Shown here: positions 1-7,341 of the stretch, piece after piece | Position numbering within the stretch: the first letter of the stretch is position 1 | Layout of the letters: every line of letters begins with the position of its first letter | Source: Planctomycetaceae bacterium | GTDB taxonomy: Bacteria; Planctomycetota; Planctomycetia; Planctomycetales; Planctomycetaceae | DNA length: 25,090 nt | Assembly: GCA_016795125.1 (NCBI GenBank) | Contig: JAEUIG010000087.1 | Coordinates: 1 to 25,090, forward strand | Direction: 5' to 3' | Translations under genes and position numbers: made by a program | Notes under the pieces: generated by a model | Databases searched by the model: none | Seen by the model: the letters and a program-made list of their open reading frames with translations, nothing else | What the model was told of the DNA's origin: nothing

Positions 1-6
1 TCGGTC

Positions 7-161
7 GTTGAAGAAGAATTGCAAATTGATGATTGCAAAATGCAAATTGCAAATTTGCAGAGGGCAGCAACGACCGTCAACTCAGGCACAGCGCCTCGCC
101 GACAAGATCCGATTTGCAGTTTGCATTGATCAGATTTGCAATTTGCAATCTTCCTTCAACC
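7..161. repeat. TTGCAA-rich fold-back (inverted) repeat
   Basis: Two AT-rich arms (about 7-60 and 109-161) are approximate reverse complements of each other. Both are built from the words TTGCAAATT and ATTTGCAATTTGCAATC, and the outer ends GTTGAAG and CTTCCTTCAAC also match when inverted. The arms enclose about 48 bp of ordinary GC-rich sequence. Their low GC stands out sharply from everything around them. No transposase lies inside, so this is a non-autonomous palindromic element or a dispersed intergenic repeat. It lies just downstream of the pectate-lyase gene stop. Confidence 0.7.
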
Positions 162-200
162 GTTACGAGACGCCGATTGCGGTGACACGTCCATGCGCAA

Positions 201-1556
201 TCACCGCTCCGCCGATACCAACCCATTCAAGTATTCTTCCAGGTTCGTGTATCCGTCGCCGTCGCGGTCGCCGTTGCGATCGTCGGGTTGCCGTGGATCG
301 AGACCGGCCTGGCTCTCCCATTCATCCGGCATGCCGTCCTGATCGGAGTCTTGCGGAACGGGCAGGGTGACCAATTCGGGCCAGCCGCCGACTTCGCTCT
401 GCGAGTCGATCAGCCGATGTGTCCGGTCGCGCACGCCACTCACCAGCCGTTGATCGGCCGCGTCACGGCGGTGTGATGCTCCCGCGTTGGCCAGCACGCG
501 CTCGTACGCGACTTCGGCCGTGTCCGTCTTGGGCCGTGCCGATCCCACATCGAATTCCTCGTCGGCGCGAATCTGCTCCAGGGTGACTGCGAGGTAACCG
601 CCCTTGGACCAGCGGGTGACATCGATCGCCGCGAAGTTGTCCTGCGTCAGGTCGTCGCGGCCTTCAAAAAAATTGTCAGCCAGGAACGCCCGGCACGCGC
701 CCGGGTTCTCGGTCTTTGTGGCAATCGGCGTCGCGCCGGCGGGCGTGTCAGGCCCAGGGATGTAAATGTTGCCGATCATGTTGACGCGACAGTTGGCGAG
801 GTTCGTCGCGCCGCTGACGTTGTACACCACGTTATTGCGGAAATCGGCGACAGCGTCCGGCCGCGTCGACTTGCTGCCCCCCAGCGTCGGGTGCCGTTCG
901 CGACTGCTGGCCAGCAGGTTGTGGTGCAGCGAAATCGAACTGGTCAGGTCGCGGAACGATGCCAGCATCGCGTGCGTCCCCTTTTCGTGCAGACTGTCGT
1001 TGAGCGCTTCCGCATAAATCGACCACTGCAGCGTGAAGTTGCCGCCGCGGCGCAGGTCGTGATTGCCGTCGATTCCCCACGTCGCAGTAATGTGGTCGAG
1101 GATCAGGTGATCGACATCATCGGTGTTCAGGCAGTCCGGGCCGGAGGGACGTGGCTTGTTCTCATCACCCAGGCGGAAACGCATGTACCGGATGATGATG
1201 TGCGACGCCTTCTTGATGCGGAACGTCTGGTCCTTGATGCAGATGCCGTCGCCGGGCGCGGACTGGCCGGCCAGCGTGAGATAGGACTTGTCGATCGTCA
1301 GCGGGGACTTGAGTTCGATCGTGCCGGAGATATCAAACACGATGGTGCGCGGCCCGGTCGCAGTGCGGATGCTGTCCCGCAGTGAGCCGGGGCCGTCGTC
1401 GTCCAGCGTGGTGACGTGGTACACGTCGCCGCCGCGGCCTCCCTGGGCGAAGCGGCCGAAACCCTCCGCGCCGGGAAACGCCAGCTGGTCGGGTTCGGCG
1501 GCCGAACTGATGTAGGGGAACAGGAAAAACACGCCAAACAGGAGCGGGCGAAGCAT
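201..1556 (-). CDS. Secreted pectate lyase-like protein (polysaccharide lyase 1 type)
   Basis: The 451-residue product begins with a clear signal peptide (MLRPLLFGVFFLFPYISSA, cleavage near residue 19-20), so it is exported. The body reads as a right-handed beta-helix of the pectate lyase family, with FPGAEGFGRFAQGGRGG at the N-terminus, then HVTTLDDDGPGSLRDSI, a long run of alternating hydrophobic rungs, HLILDHITATWGIDGNHD and HHNLLASSRERHPTLGG. These are typical of planctomycete proteins annotated as pectate lyase; beta-elimination of a polyuronide is expected but the substrate is not shown. The last 45 residues (DSDQDGMPDEWE ... NGDRDGDGYTNLEEYLN) form an acidic thrombospondin-type-3/EF-hand-like calcium repeat. 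I chose the start at 1556 because the longer frame to 1859 only translates a palindromic repeat and has no signal peptide at its own N-terminus. Only a weak Shine-Dalgarno site is visible. Confidence 0.85.
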   Translation of the reverse strand: MLRPLLFGVFFLFPYISSAAEPDQLAFPGAEGFGRFAQGGRGGDVYHVTTLDDDGPGSLRDSIRTATGPRTIVFDISGTIELKSPLTIDKSYLTLAGQSAPGDGICIKDQTFRIKKASHIIIRYMRFRLGDENKPRPSGPDCLNTDDVDHLILDHITATWGIDGNHDLRRGGNFTLQWSIYAEALNDSLHEKGTHAMLASFRDLTSSISLHHNLLASSRERHPTLGGSKSTRPDAVADFRNNVVYNVSGATNLANCRVNMIGNIYIPGPDTPAGATPIATKTENPGACRAFLADNFFEGRDDLTQDNFAAIDVTRWSKGGYLAVTLEQIRADEEFDVGSARPKTDTAEVAYERVLANAGASHRRDAADQRLVSGVRDRTHRLIDSQSEVGGWPELVTLPVPQDSDQDGMPDEWESQAGLDPRQPDDRNGDRDGDGYTNLEEYLNGLVSAER

Positions 1557-1610
1557 TTCGTGCAGTCTCAATTCCAGCGAACGGTGATGCGGGCGGTGAG
1601 CGTTCAGGCG

Positions 1611-1640
1611 ATCATAACGGCAGAGACGGGATGCTGACAA
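1611..1640 (-). promoter_or_regulatory. Sigma70-like promoter for the pectate lyase gene
   Basis: On the minus strand, TTGTCA (1635-1640) is followed after 18 bp by TATGAT (1611-1616). Each hexamer matches the housekeeping consensus at five of six positions. Transcription would begin near 1604 and give a leader of about 48 nt before the start codon at 1556. Prediction only. Confidence 0.45.
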
Positions 1641-1654
1641 AAGTTCGGTCGTTC

Positions 1655-1734
1655 GCGCCCTTCTCCCCGCAATCAGCGTCCCATGCAGTTGGGCTGGATC
1701 GCGGGGAGAAGGTGGCCGAAGGCCGGATGAGAGG
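1655..1734. repeat. Hairpin repeat containing GGTGGCCGAAGGCCGG
   Basis: CCTTCTCCCCGC (1659-1670) is perfectly complementary to GCGGGGAGAAGG (1701-1712), leaving a 30-nt loop. The motif GGTGGCCGAAGGCCGGATGA follows at once and contains its own GGCC-N3-GGCC palindrome. I recognise this as a type of dispersed intergenic repeat found in many GC-rich bacteria. It is probably related to the 1816-1855 copy, since both use an (A/T)CTCCCC/GGGGAGA core. Confidence 0.65.
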
Positions 1735-1815
1735 AGTGGCGCCAGTGTCGGGAACACGGCAATGCATCGATCCATTTCTGATCGTCGCGCTTCAGGCGAT
1801 GTCAATCGCCGCTTG

Positions 1816-1855
1816 CCCTCACCCCCGGCCCCTCTCCCGGAGGGAGAGGGGAGTG
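1816..1855. repeat. CCCTCTCCC/GGGAGAGGG palindromic repeat
   Basis: CCCCTCTCC (1829-1837) pairs with GGAGAGGGG (1843-1851) around a 5-nt loop, preceded by CCCTCACCCCCGGCC. The unit is a familiar dispersed palindrome in bacterial intergenic DNA and is often mis-annotated as short Ser/Gly/Arg-rich proteins. Here it would supply the false N-terminal extension of the pectate-lyase frame. No T-run follows it on either strand, so it is not a standard intrinsic terminator. Confidence 0.7.
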
Positions 1856-1901
1856 ACACATGCTGCGCAATCGCGACCGTGCACGAAAAGCTCGGTCCGA
1901 A

Positions 1902-1932
1902 TTGCCCGTTGGGTGGTCCGAAAGTCTATAAT
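1902..1932 (+). promoter_or_regulatory. Sigma70-like promoter for the PSCyt1/DUF1553 gene
   Basis: A perfect TATAAT lies at 1927-1932. The best -35 is TTGCCC (1902-1907), 19 bp upstream, which is slightly long spacing. Transcription would start near 1940, about 42 nt before the ATG at 1982. Prediction only. Confidence 0.45.
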
Positions 1933-1981
1933 GCCGGTTGCGGCATAATCTCTCTCCGCTCCAGCAGAAAGATCGGGTCCG

Positions 1982-4900
1982 ATGAACTGCGGTACGCTTG
2001 GCGTTGCTCGTCTCGTGAGAAAGGCAGTCGTGTTCAGCGGCCGCTGCACACTGGCAGTGACCGCTCTCTGTGGCCTGTGCCGCGCCGACCAGTCGGCCGC
2101 CGCGATCGACTACAACCGGGACGTGCGCCCCATCCTCTCGGACAAGTGCTTCCGCTGTCACGGACCGGACGACGCCACCCGCGAGGCAGGGCTCCGGCTG
2201 GATGTCCGTGATGCCGCCCTCAAGACCCTGGAGTCCGGCGCGACGGCGATTGTTCCCGGCAAGCCGGGCGAAAGTCAGCTCGTGTCGCGCATCCAGTCGA
2301 CCGATCCGGCCGAACAGATGCCGCCGGCCGAACTCAACAAGCCGCTGACGGACCGCGAGAAAGAGATCCTCGAGCAGTGGATCGCCGAAGGCGCGCAGTT
2401 CCAGCAGCACTGGTCATTCCAGCCCGTGGTGCGACCGTCGGTTCCCGAGGTCCAGCACGGCGACTGGCCGAAGAACGACATCGACCGCTTCGTGCTGGCA
2501 CGGCTCGAAGCAGAAGGTCTGACACCTTCAGACGAAGCCAGCCGCGAGACCCTGATCCGCCGTGTGACGCTCGACCTGACCGGCCTGCCGCCGACGCTCG
2601 TCGAAATTGAAGCGTTCCTGGCCGACTCCAGCGACAACGCCTACGAAACCGTAGTCGACCGCCTGCTCGCGAATCCGCACTACGGCGAGCGGATGGCGCT
2701 CGACTGGCTCGATGCGGCCCGCTACGCGGATACGCACGGGTATCACATCGACTCCGGCCGCGACATGACACGCTGGCGCGAGTGGGTGATCGACGCGTTC
2801 AACAACAACTTGCCCTTCGACCAGTTTACGGTCGAGCAGATTGCCGGCGACCTGCTGCCGAACGCCACCGTCGACCAGAAGATCGCCAGCGGGTTCAATC
2901 GCAACCACATGATCAACTACGAAGGGGGCGCGATCCCGGAAGAGTATCACGTTGCCTACATCGTCGATCGTGTCAGCACGCTCGGCGCGGTGTGGCTCGG
3001 ACTGACCGTCGGCTGCGCTCAATGTCACGACCACAAGTACGACCCGATTTCGCAACGCGAGTTCTACGGGCTGTATGCGTTCTTCCACAACGTTCCGGAG
3101 AAGGGCCTGGACGGCATCAAGGGGAACGCCGCACCGTTCCTCAAGCTGCCGACCGCTGAACAGTCCGCCGAACTGGACCGCCTGCGGGCGCTCGTTGCTG
3201 ATCTTGATTCCAGGCTCGTTGCACCGCGTGAAGACCTCGACGCCGCACAATCAGAATGGGAACAGGCGCTGGCGGCCAACAAGAGCGTCGAATGGACGCC
3301 AGTCACCGCTGCAGGTCCGGACGGAGGCACGAATCTGCAGGCAGCCGGAGGCGCGACAACGAAACTGCTCGACGACCAGTCGGTCCTGCTGTCCGGAGAG
3401 AACCCGGTCAACGACACGTACACCATCACATTTGAGACCGACGCGCAGCCGGTCAGTGGATTGTTGCTGGAAGCGCTCGCCGACGACAGTCTGCCCGGCA
3501 AAGGTCCCGGCCGCTTCGACAACGGCAATTTCGTATTGTCCCAGATTCGCATCACGGCCGCCGGCGTCAATCCCGATGGCACCGCCACCGAGCCGCGGCC
3601 GGTCACCATCTGTTCCGCCACGGCCGACTACAACCAGCCCGATTTCAGCATCGACAAGACGCTGGACGACGACCCGAAGTCTGGCTGGGCGATCTACCCC
3701 GCCATTGGCAAGTCGCACCAGGCCACTCTGGAATTCGAACAACCCGTCCACTTCGACGGTCAGCGTGCCCGCTTTACGGTCGTGCTCGATTTCCAGTCGG
3801 CCTGGGGCCGGCACAACATCGGCCGCCTCAAGCTTTCCTGTACCACGTCGAATGCACTCCGCTCCCCTGAATCGCTGCCGGAGAACATCCGGACGATTGT
3901 CATGACCGCCGCCGCAGAACGGACAGAAGCGCAGCGGGTCGAGTTGCTCCGCTATTTCCGGAACAGTGTGTCGACCGAAACTCGAGAATTGGTCGCCGAA
4001 CTCAAAGACGCGAAGGAGCAGCTGGCGAAGCTGGACGAATCCCTGCCCACGGCAATGGTCATGGAGGAGCTCGCCGAGCCGCGCGAGACGTTCATGCTTG
4101 TGCGCGGCCAGTACGACAAGAAGGGAGACCGCGTCACCGCCGCCATCCCGGCTGCGTTTCCACCGCTGCCGGAAGGCGCGCCGGCCAACCGGCTTGGACT
4201 CGCACAATGGCTGGTCTCGCCCAATCAGCCCCTCACCGCCCGGGTGACGGTCAATCGCTACTGGCAGATGTTCTTCGGCAACGGCCTGGTGAAGACCAGC
4301 GAAGACTTCGGTTCGCAGGGCGCAGCGCCAAGTCACTCCGAACTGCTCGACTGGCTGGCCGCCGAGTTCCTGCAGGGGGCCGGTCCGGAAGCGCGCACCT
4401 GGGACGTGAAGGGACTCGTCCGGCTCATCGTGACTTCCGCCACGTATCGGCAGTCGTCGTACGTCTCGCCCGAGCAGCGTGCCCGCGATCCGGAAGACCG
4501 CCTGCTGGCCCGCGCCCCGCGGTTCCGGCTGCAGGCCGAGTTCATTCGCGATCAGGCGCTCGCCGTCAGCGGACTCTTGAATCCGAAGATCGGCGGCCAC
4601 AGCGTGTCGCCGTATCAACCGGTCGGGCTGTGGGAAGAACTGATGTCCCGTGAAGACGGTGAACGGTTCTCGGCTCAGACGTACGTCCAGAGCCACGGCC
4701 CGGACCTCTACCGCCGGACGATGTACACCTTCTGGAAACGGACCTGCCCGCCGCCGACACTGTCCACGTTCGACGCTCCCGACCGCGAAGTCTGCACCGT
4801 CCGCCGCGGCCGCACCAACACCCCGCTGCAGGCGCTCGTCCTGCTCAACGATCCCACCTACGTCGAAGCGTCGCGCAAACTGGCCGAACGGATCCTCGGA

Positions 4901-5170
4901 CCCGACGGCGGCGACTCACTCGAATCGCGTGTCCAGTTCGCCTTCCGCACTGTCACCGGCCGCCTGCCGAACGATCGCGAGGCCTCCATCCTGAAAAGCC
5001 TCCTCGAAGCACAAATCGCGAAATACAGCACGGACCACGCCGAAGCGGAGAAACTCCTCACGGTCGGCGAATCAGAGAGTAACACGCGCCTCGACATCGG
5101 CGAGCTTGCCGCGTGGTCAACCGTAGCGAGTGCGCTGCTGAATCTCGATGAAGTTGTCACGAGGAACTAG
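1982..5170 (+). CDS. PSCyt1-DUF1549-DUF1553 planctomycete cytochrome-type protein
   Basis: The 1062-residue protein has the three-part layout characteristic of planctomycetes. After an N-terminal export region comes a PSCyt1 domain (about residues 40-135) with a haem-binding CFRCH at 56-60 in the context YNRDVRPILSDKC. DUF1549 follows (about 160-390), including LTGLPPT, HYGERMALDWLDAARYAD and a second CxxCH, CAQCHDHKYDP, at 345-349. A short coiled coil (about 395-430) and a beta-rich region come next, then DUF1553 (about 735-1010) with NRLGLAQWLV, TVNRYWQMFFGNGLV and RRGRTNTPLQALVLLND. It is probably a secreted or envelope c-type haem protein; the reaction is unknown, although the family is usually found beside DUF1501 genes, as here. 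The ATG at 1982 is used. An in-frame GTG at 2015 would give a more conventional signal peptide (MRKAVVFSGRCTLAVTALC) and is a real alternative. Confidence 0.93.
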   Translation: MNCGTLGVARLVRKAVVFSGRCTLAVTALCGLCRADQSAAAIDYNRDVRPILSDKCFRCHGPDDATREAGLRLDVRDAALKTLESGATAIVPGKPGESQLVSRIQSTDPAEQMPPAELNKPLTDREKEILEQWIAEGAQFQQHWSFQPVVRPSVPEVQHGDWPKNDIDRFVLARLEAEGLTPSDEASRETLIRRVTLDLTGLPPTLVEIEAFLADSSDNAYETVVDRLLANPHYGERMALDWLDAARYADTHGYHIDSGRDMTRWREWVIDAFNNNLPFDQFTVEQIAGDLLPNATVDQKIASGFNRNHMINYEGGAIPEEYHVAYIVDRVSTLGAVWLGLTVGCAQCHDHKYDPISQREFYGLYAFFHNVPEKGLDGIKGNAAPFLKLPTAEQSAELDRLRALVADLDSRLVAPREDLDAAQSEWEQALAANKSVEWTPVTAAGPDGGTNLQAAGGATTKLLDDQSVLLSGENPVNDTYTITFETDAQPVSGLLLEALADDSLPGKGPGRFDNGNFVLSQIRITAAGVNPDGTATEPRPVTICSATADYNQPDFSIDKTLDDDPKSGWAIYPAIGKSHQATLEFEQPVHFDGQRARFTVVLDFQSAWGRHNIGRLKLSCTTSNALRSPESLPENIRTIVMTAAAERTEAQRVELLRYFRNSVSTETRELVAELKDAKEQLAKLDESLPTAMVMEELAEPRETFMLVRGQYDKKGDRVTAAIPAAFPPLPEGAPANRLGLAQWLVSPNQPLTARVTVNRYWQMFFGNGLVKTSEDFGSQGAAPSHSELLDWLAAEFLQGAGPEARTWDVKGLVRLIVTSATYRQSSYVSPEQRARDPEDRLLARAPRFRLQAEFIRDQALAVSGLLNPKIGGHSVSPYQPVGLWEELMSREDGERFSAQTYVQSHGPDLYRRTMYTFWKRTCPPPTLSTFDAPDREVCTVRRGRTNTPLQALVLLNDPTYVEASRKLAERILGPDGGDSLESRVQFAFRTVTGRLPNDREASILKSLLEAQIAKYSTDHAEAEKLLTVGESESNTRLDIGELAAWSTVASALLNLDEVVTRN

Positions 5171-5181
5171 AAGGCCCGCCG

Positions 5182-5457
5182 ATGTGGCGTCAATACCTCA
5201 TCATCGCCACTGGAATTCTACTTTCCATGATCGGCCTTTCGCTCTCGACGTTGTTGTCGTTTGGCGTCGCCCAGAACGCACTCTTCTGGTGGCAGATGGG
5301 GTTGCCAAGAATGGACATCCATTGGAATGCTGAGCAAGTCCGGTTGGGCCTGATCTCGTTCCTGGGGCTGATGCTCGGTGGCACCGGAGCGTACATGGCC
5401 TGGCTGGGAATCCGTGATATTCGGGCGTGTCGCTCATTCACAGCCAGTCGTGTCTGA
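5182..5457 (+). CDS. Small two-helix membrane protein
   Basis: This 91-residue protein has two hydrophobic segments, about 4-30 (LIIATGILLSMIGLSLSTLL) and 54-75 (LGLISFLGLMLGGTGAYMAW), joined by a short polar loop rich in Trp and Met. It has no family motif that I recognise. It starts 11 nt after the PSCyt1 gene stop, with AAGG about 8 nt upstream of the ATG, so it is probably co-transcribed with that gene. The close spacing and clean membrane pattern support a real gene. Its role is unknown; anchoring or accessory function for the neighbouring exported proteins is only a guess. Confidence 0.65.
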   Translation: MWRQYLIIATGILLSMIGLSLSTLLSFGVAQNALFWWQMGLPRMDIHWNAEQVRLGLISFLGLMLGGTGAYMAWLGIRDIRACRSFTASRV

Positions 5458-5505
5458 CGACTCGGAGTCAATTGACGATCAGCCTGCCCGTCGGAACGAA
5501 GATAT

Positions 5506-5580
5506 GAACCACAAAGACACGAAGAACACAAAGGAGACAATCAGAATCGTTTCTTTGTGCCCTTTGTGTCTTTGTGGTTC
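5506..5580. repeat. ACAAAGACAC/GTGTCTTTGT fold-back repeat
   Basis: GAACCACAAAGACAC (5506-5520) is perfectly complementary to GTGTCTTTGTGGTTC (5566-5580). The inner ACAAAGG (5528-5534) pairs with CCTTTGT (5561-5567) in a competing register, and the right side carries the tandem words CTTTGTG, CTTTGTG and CTTTGTG. I recognise this as a type of low-complexity dispersed palindrome seen between genes in planctomycetes and some other phyla. It separates the small membrane-protein gene from the DUF1501 gene. Without a following T-run it is not a standard terminator. Confidence 0.75.
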
Positions 5581-5660
5581 CTAAGGATCCTTTCAGCAAC
5601 GGCGAGCACACATAGCGACGCTGGGTCATGACTCAGCCTACGAATAAACAGAGACAGAAC

Positions 5661-7127
5661 ATGAATCCACTCCAGCAACTGCACCTCGCCCAGACTCGTC
5701 GCCAGTTCTTCGGCCGCGCTGCTGCCGGCATCGGCACGGCGGCGCTCGCGTCGCTGCTCAATCCCCAGCTCTTTGCCGGCACCACCGGCGACGTCGCCGG
5801 CGCGCCTGGCGCTCTCTCGCAGCTGCACTTCCCGGCCAAGGCGAAGCGGGTGATCTACCTGTTCATGTCGGGCGGGCCGTCGCACATCGACCTGTTCGAT
5901 TACAAGCCGAAGCTCAAGGAGCTGAACGGCACTGATCTGCCGGCCGAAATCCGTATGGGGCAGCGGATCACCGGCATGACGGCCGGCCAGAAGTCGTTCC
6001 CCTGCGCCGCGCCGATTTTCCAGTTCGCGCAGCATGGCGAGAGCGGCGCGTGGGTCAGCGAACTGCTGCCGAACATCGCGAAGATCACCGACCGCATCGC
6101 CATCGTGAAGTCGATGCACACGGAGGCGATCAACCACGATCCGGCCATCACGTTTATCCAGACCGGCTCGCAGCAGCCGGGCCGTCCCAGCTTCGGAGCC
6201 TGGCTCAGCTACGGCCTCGGCGCCGACAGCGCCAACCTCCCGGCCTTCATCGTGATGATCTCGCAGGGGAGCGGGAACAAGACCGACCAGCCGATCTTCT
6301 CACGACTGTGGGGCAGCGGATTCATCCCCAGCCAGCACCAGGGAGTGCGGTTCCGCTCCGGGGACGACCCGGTGCTGTACCTGTCGAACCCGCCGGGCAT
6401 CGACGCGGAGTCCCGCCGTCGCATGCTCGACGGCATCGGCCAGCTCAACGGGCTGGCGGCCGAGTCGGTCGGCGATCCGGAGATCAACACCCGCATTGCC
6501 CAGTACGAAATGGCGTACCGCATGCAGACGTCGGTGCCCGACCTCACGGACCTCTCCGACGAGCCGCAGCACGTCATTGACATGTACGGCATCAAGGACG
6601 ACGGCGTCGACGGCGGCTTCGCGCGCAACTGCCTGCTCGCGCGGCGGATGGCCGAGCGCGGCGTGCGGTTCATCCAGTTGATGCACCGCGGCTGGGACCA
6701 GCACGGCAGCCTGCCGATGCAGATACGCGGCCAGTGCAAGGACGTCGATCAGCCGTCGGCCGCCCTCATCGAAGACCTCGCGCAGCGGGGCCTGCTCGAC
6801 GAGACGCTGGTCATCTGGGGGGGCGAGTTCGGGCGCACCGTCTACAGCCAGGGCGCGCTGACCGCCGACAACTACGGCCGCGACCACCACGGCCGCTGCT
6901 TCTCCATGTGGCTCGCCGGCGGTGGCATCAAGCCCGGCGTCACCTGGGGGGAAACCGACGACTACTGCTACAACATCGTGAAAGACCCTGTCCACATCCA
7001 CGATCTCAACGCCACGGCGCTGAACTGCCTCGGCATCGACCACACGCGGCTGATCTACCGCTTCCAGGGCCGCGACTACCGGCTCACCGATGTCCACGGC
7101 GAACTGGTGCCGGGCATCCTCGCATAA
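5661..7127 (+). CDS. DUF1501 family protein, Tat-exported
   Basis: The product (488 residues from this start) carries a twin-arginine signal, TRRQFFGRAAAGIGTAALAS, close to its N-terminus, so folded export is expected. The DUF1501 core belongs to the alkaline-phosphatase/sulfatase-like superfamily and shows YLFMSGGPSHIDLFDYKP, then MHTEAINHDPA, RFIQLMHRGWDQHG, VIWGGEFGRT and GRDHHGRCFSMWLAGGG; the Asp and His residues in these motifs are likely metal ligands. The biochemical activity is not established. In this phylum the gene typically lies beside a PSCyt1/DUF1549/DUF1553 gene, as here, so the two products probably work together. I prefer the ATG at 5661 because the preceding in-frame stretch from an ATG at 5628 is AT-rich and unlike the gene body; 5628 remains possible. 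Confidence 0.92.
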   Translation: MNPLQQLHLAQTRRQFFGRAAAGIGTAALASLLNPQLFAGTTGDVAGAPGALSQLHFPAKAKRVIYLFMSGGPSHIDLFDYKPKLKELNGTDLPAEIRMGQRITGMTAGQKSFPCAAPIFQFAQHGESGAWVSELLPNIAKITDRIAIVKSMHTEAINHDPAITFIQTGSQQPGRPSFGAWLSYGLGADSANLPAFIVMISQGSGNKTDQPIFSRLWGSGFIPSQHQGVRFRSGDDPVLYLSNPPGIDAESRRRMLDGIGQLNGLAAESVGDPEINTRIAQYEMAYRMQTSVPDLTDLSDEPQHVIDMYGIKDDGVDGGFARNCLLARRMAERGVRFIQLMHRGWDQHGSLPMQIRGQCKDVDQPSAALIEDLAQRGLLDETLVIWGGEFGRTVYSQGALTADNYGRDHHGRCFSMWLAGGGIKPGVTWGETDDYCYNIVKDPVHIHDLNATALNCLGIDHTRLIYRFQGRDYRLTDVHGELVPGILA

Positions 7128-7136
7128 AGTCGTTCG

Positions 7137-7170
7137 CCCGATCGGGAGGGCGAGGCTCCCGCCGAGCCCT
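7137..7170. repeat. GGGAG...CTCCC palindromic repeat after the DUF1501 gene
   Basis: GCCCGATCGGGAGGGCGAGG followed by CTCCCGCCGAGCCC contains the nested palindrome CGGGAG-GGCGAGG-CTCCCG, about 16 nt after the DUF1501 stop codon. It resembles a planctomycete dispersed GC-rich intergenic unit. It could act as an mRNA 3' end, but no T-run follows. The rest of the 7128-7341 gap holds no gene I can support. Confidence 0.5.
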
Positions 7171-7341
7171 AGGCAGGTACCGCATCCATCGGGAATTGCA
7201 GCTCCACAGGAACAGCACGCATCTGCTTGCAAGCGGCTGGCCGCACAGGCATCAATCCGTTGGGGTACTGGACCACATCTGTCGGCAGGATTCCCGGCTC
7301 ATTTTTTGTTACCCGGTCTGGCGTGAAGAACGGACACCATC

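Larger units (their letters stand above)
1557..1981. other. Divergent intergenic region with two hairpin repeats and two promoter candidates
   Basis: This 425-bp gap separates the divergent pectate-lyase and PSCyt1 genes. It holds a leftward promoter candidate (1611-1640), a 12-bp-stem hairpin (1659-1712), a second hairpin repeat (1816-1855) and a rightward promoter candidate (1902-1932). Open frames here translate only repeat sequence and I do not regard them as genes. Confidence 0.7.

Noticed and set aside
1..161. CRISPR array reading of the TTGCAA words
   Set aside because: The repeats are inverted, of uneven length and without regular spacers, and there are no cas genes.
1557..1859. N-terminal extension of the pectate-lyase frame
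   Set aside because: The extra 101 residues translate the CCCTCTCCC palindrome and adjacent repeat DNA, and they would precede the signal peptide found at 1556.
3251..4696. Long open frame antisense to the PSCyt1/DUF1553 gene
   Set aside because: GC-rich codon bias keeps opposite frames open; it has no family motif, and the sense strand encodes a clear conserved protein.
5506..5580. Intrinsic terminator reading of the ACAAAGACAC fold-back
   Set aside because: The stem is long but AT-balanced, has a large loop and no T-run after it on either strand; a dispersed repeat fits better.
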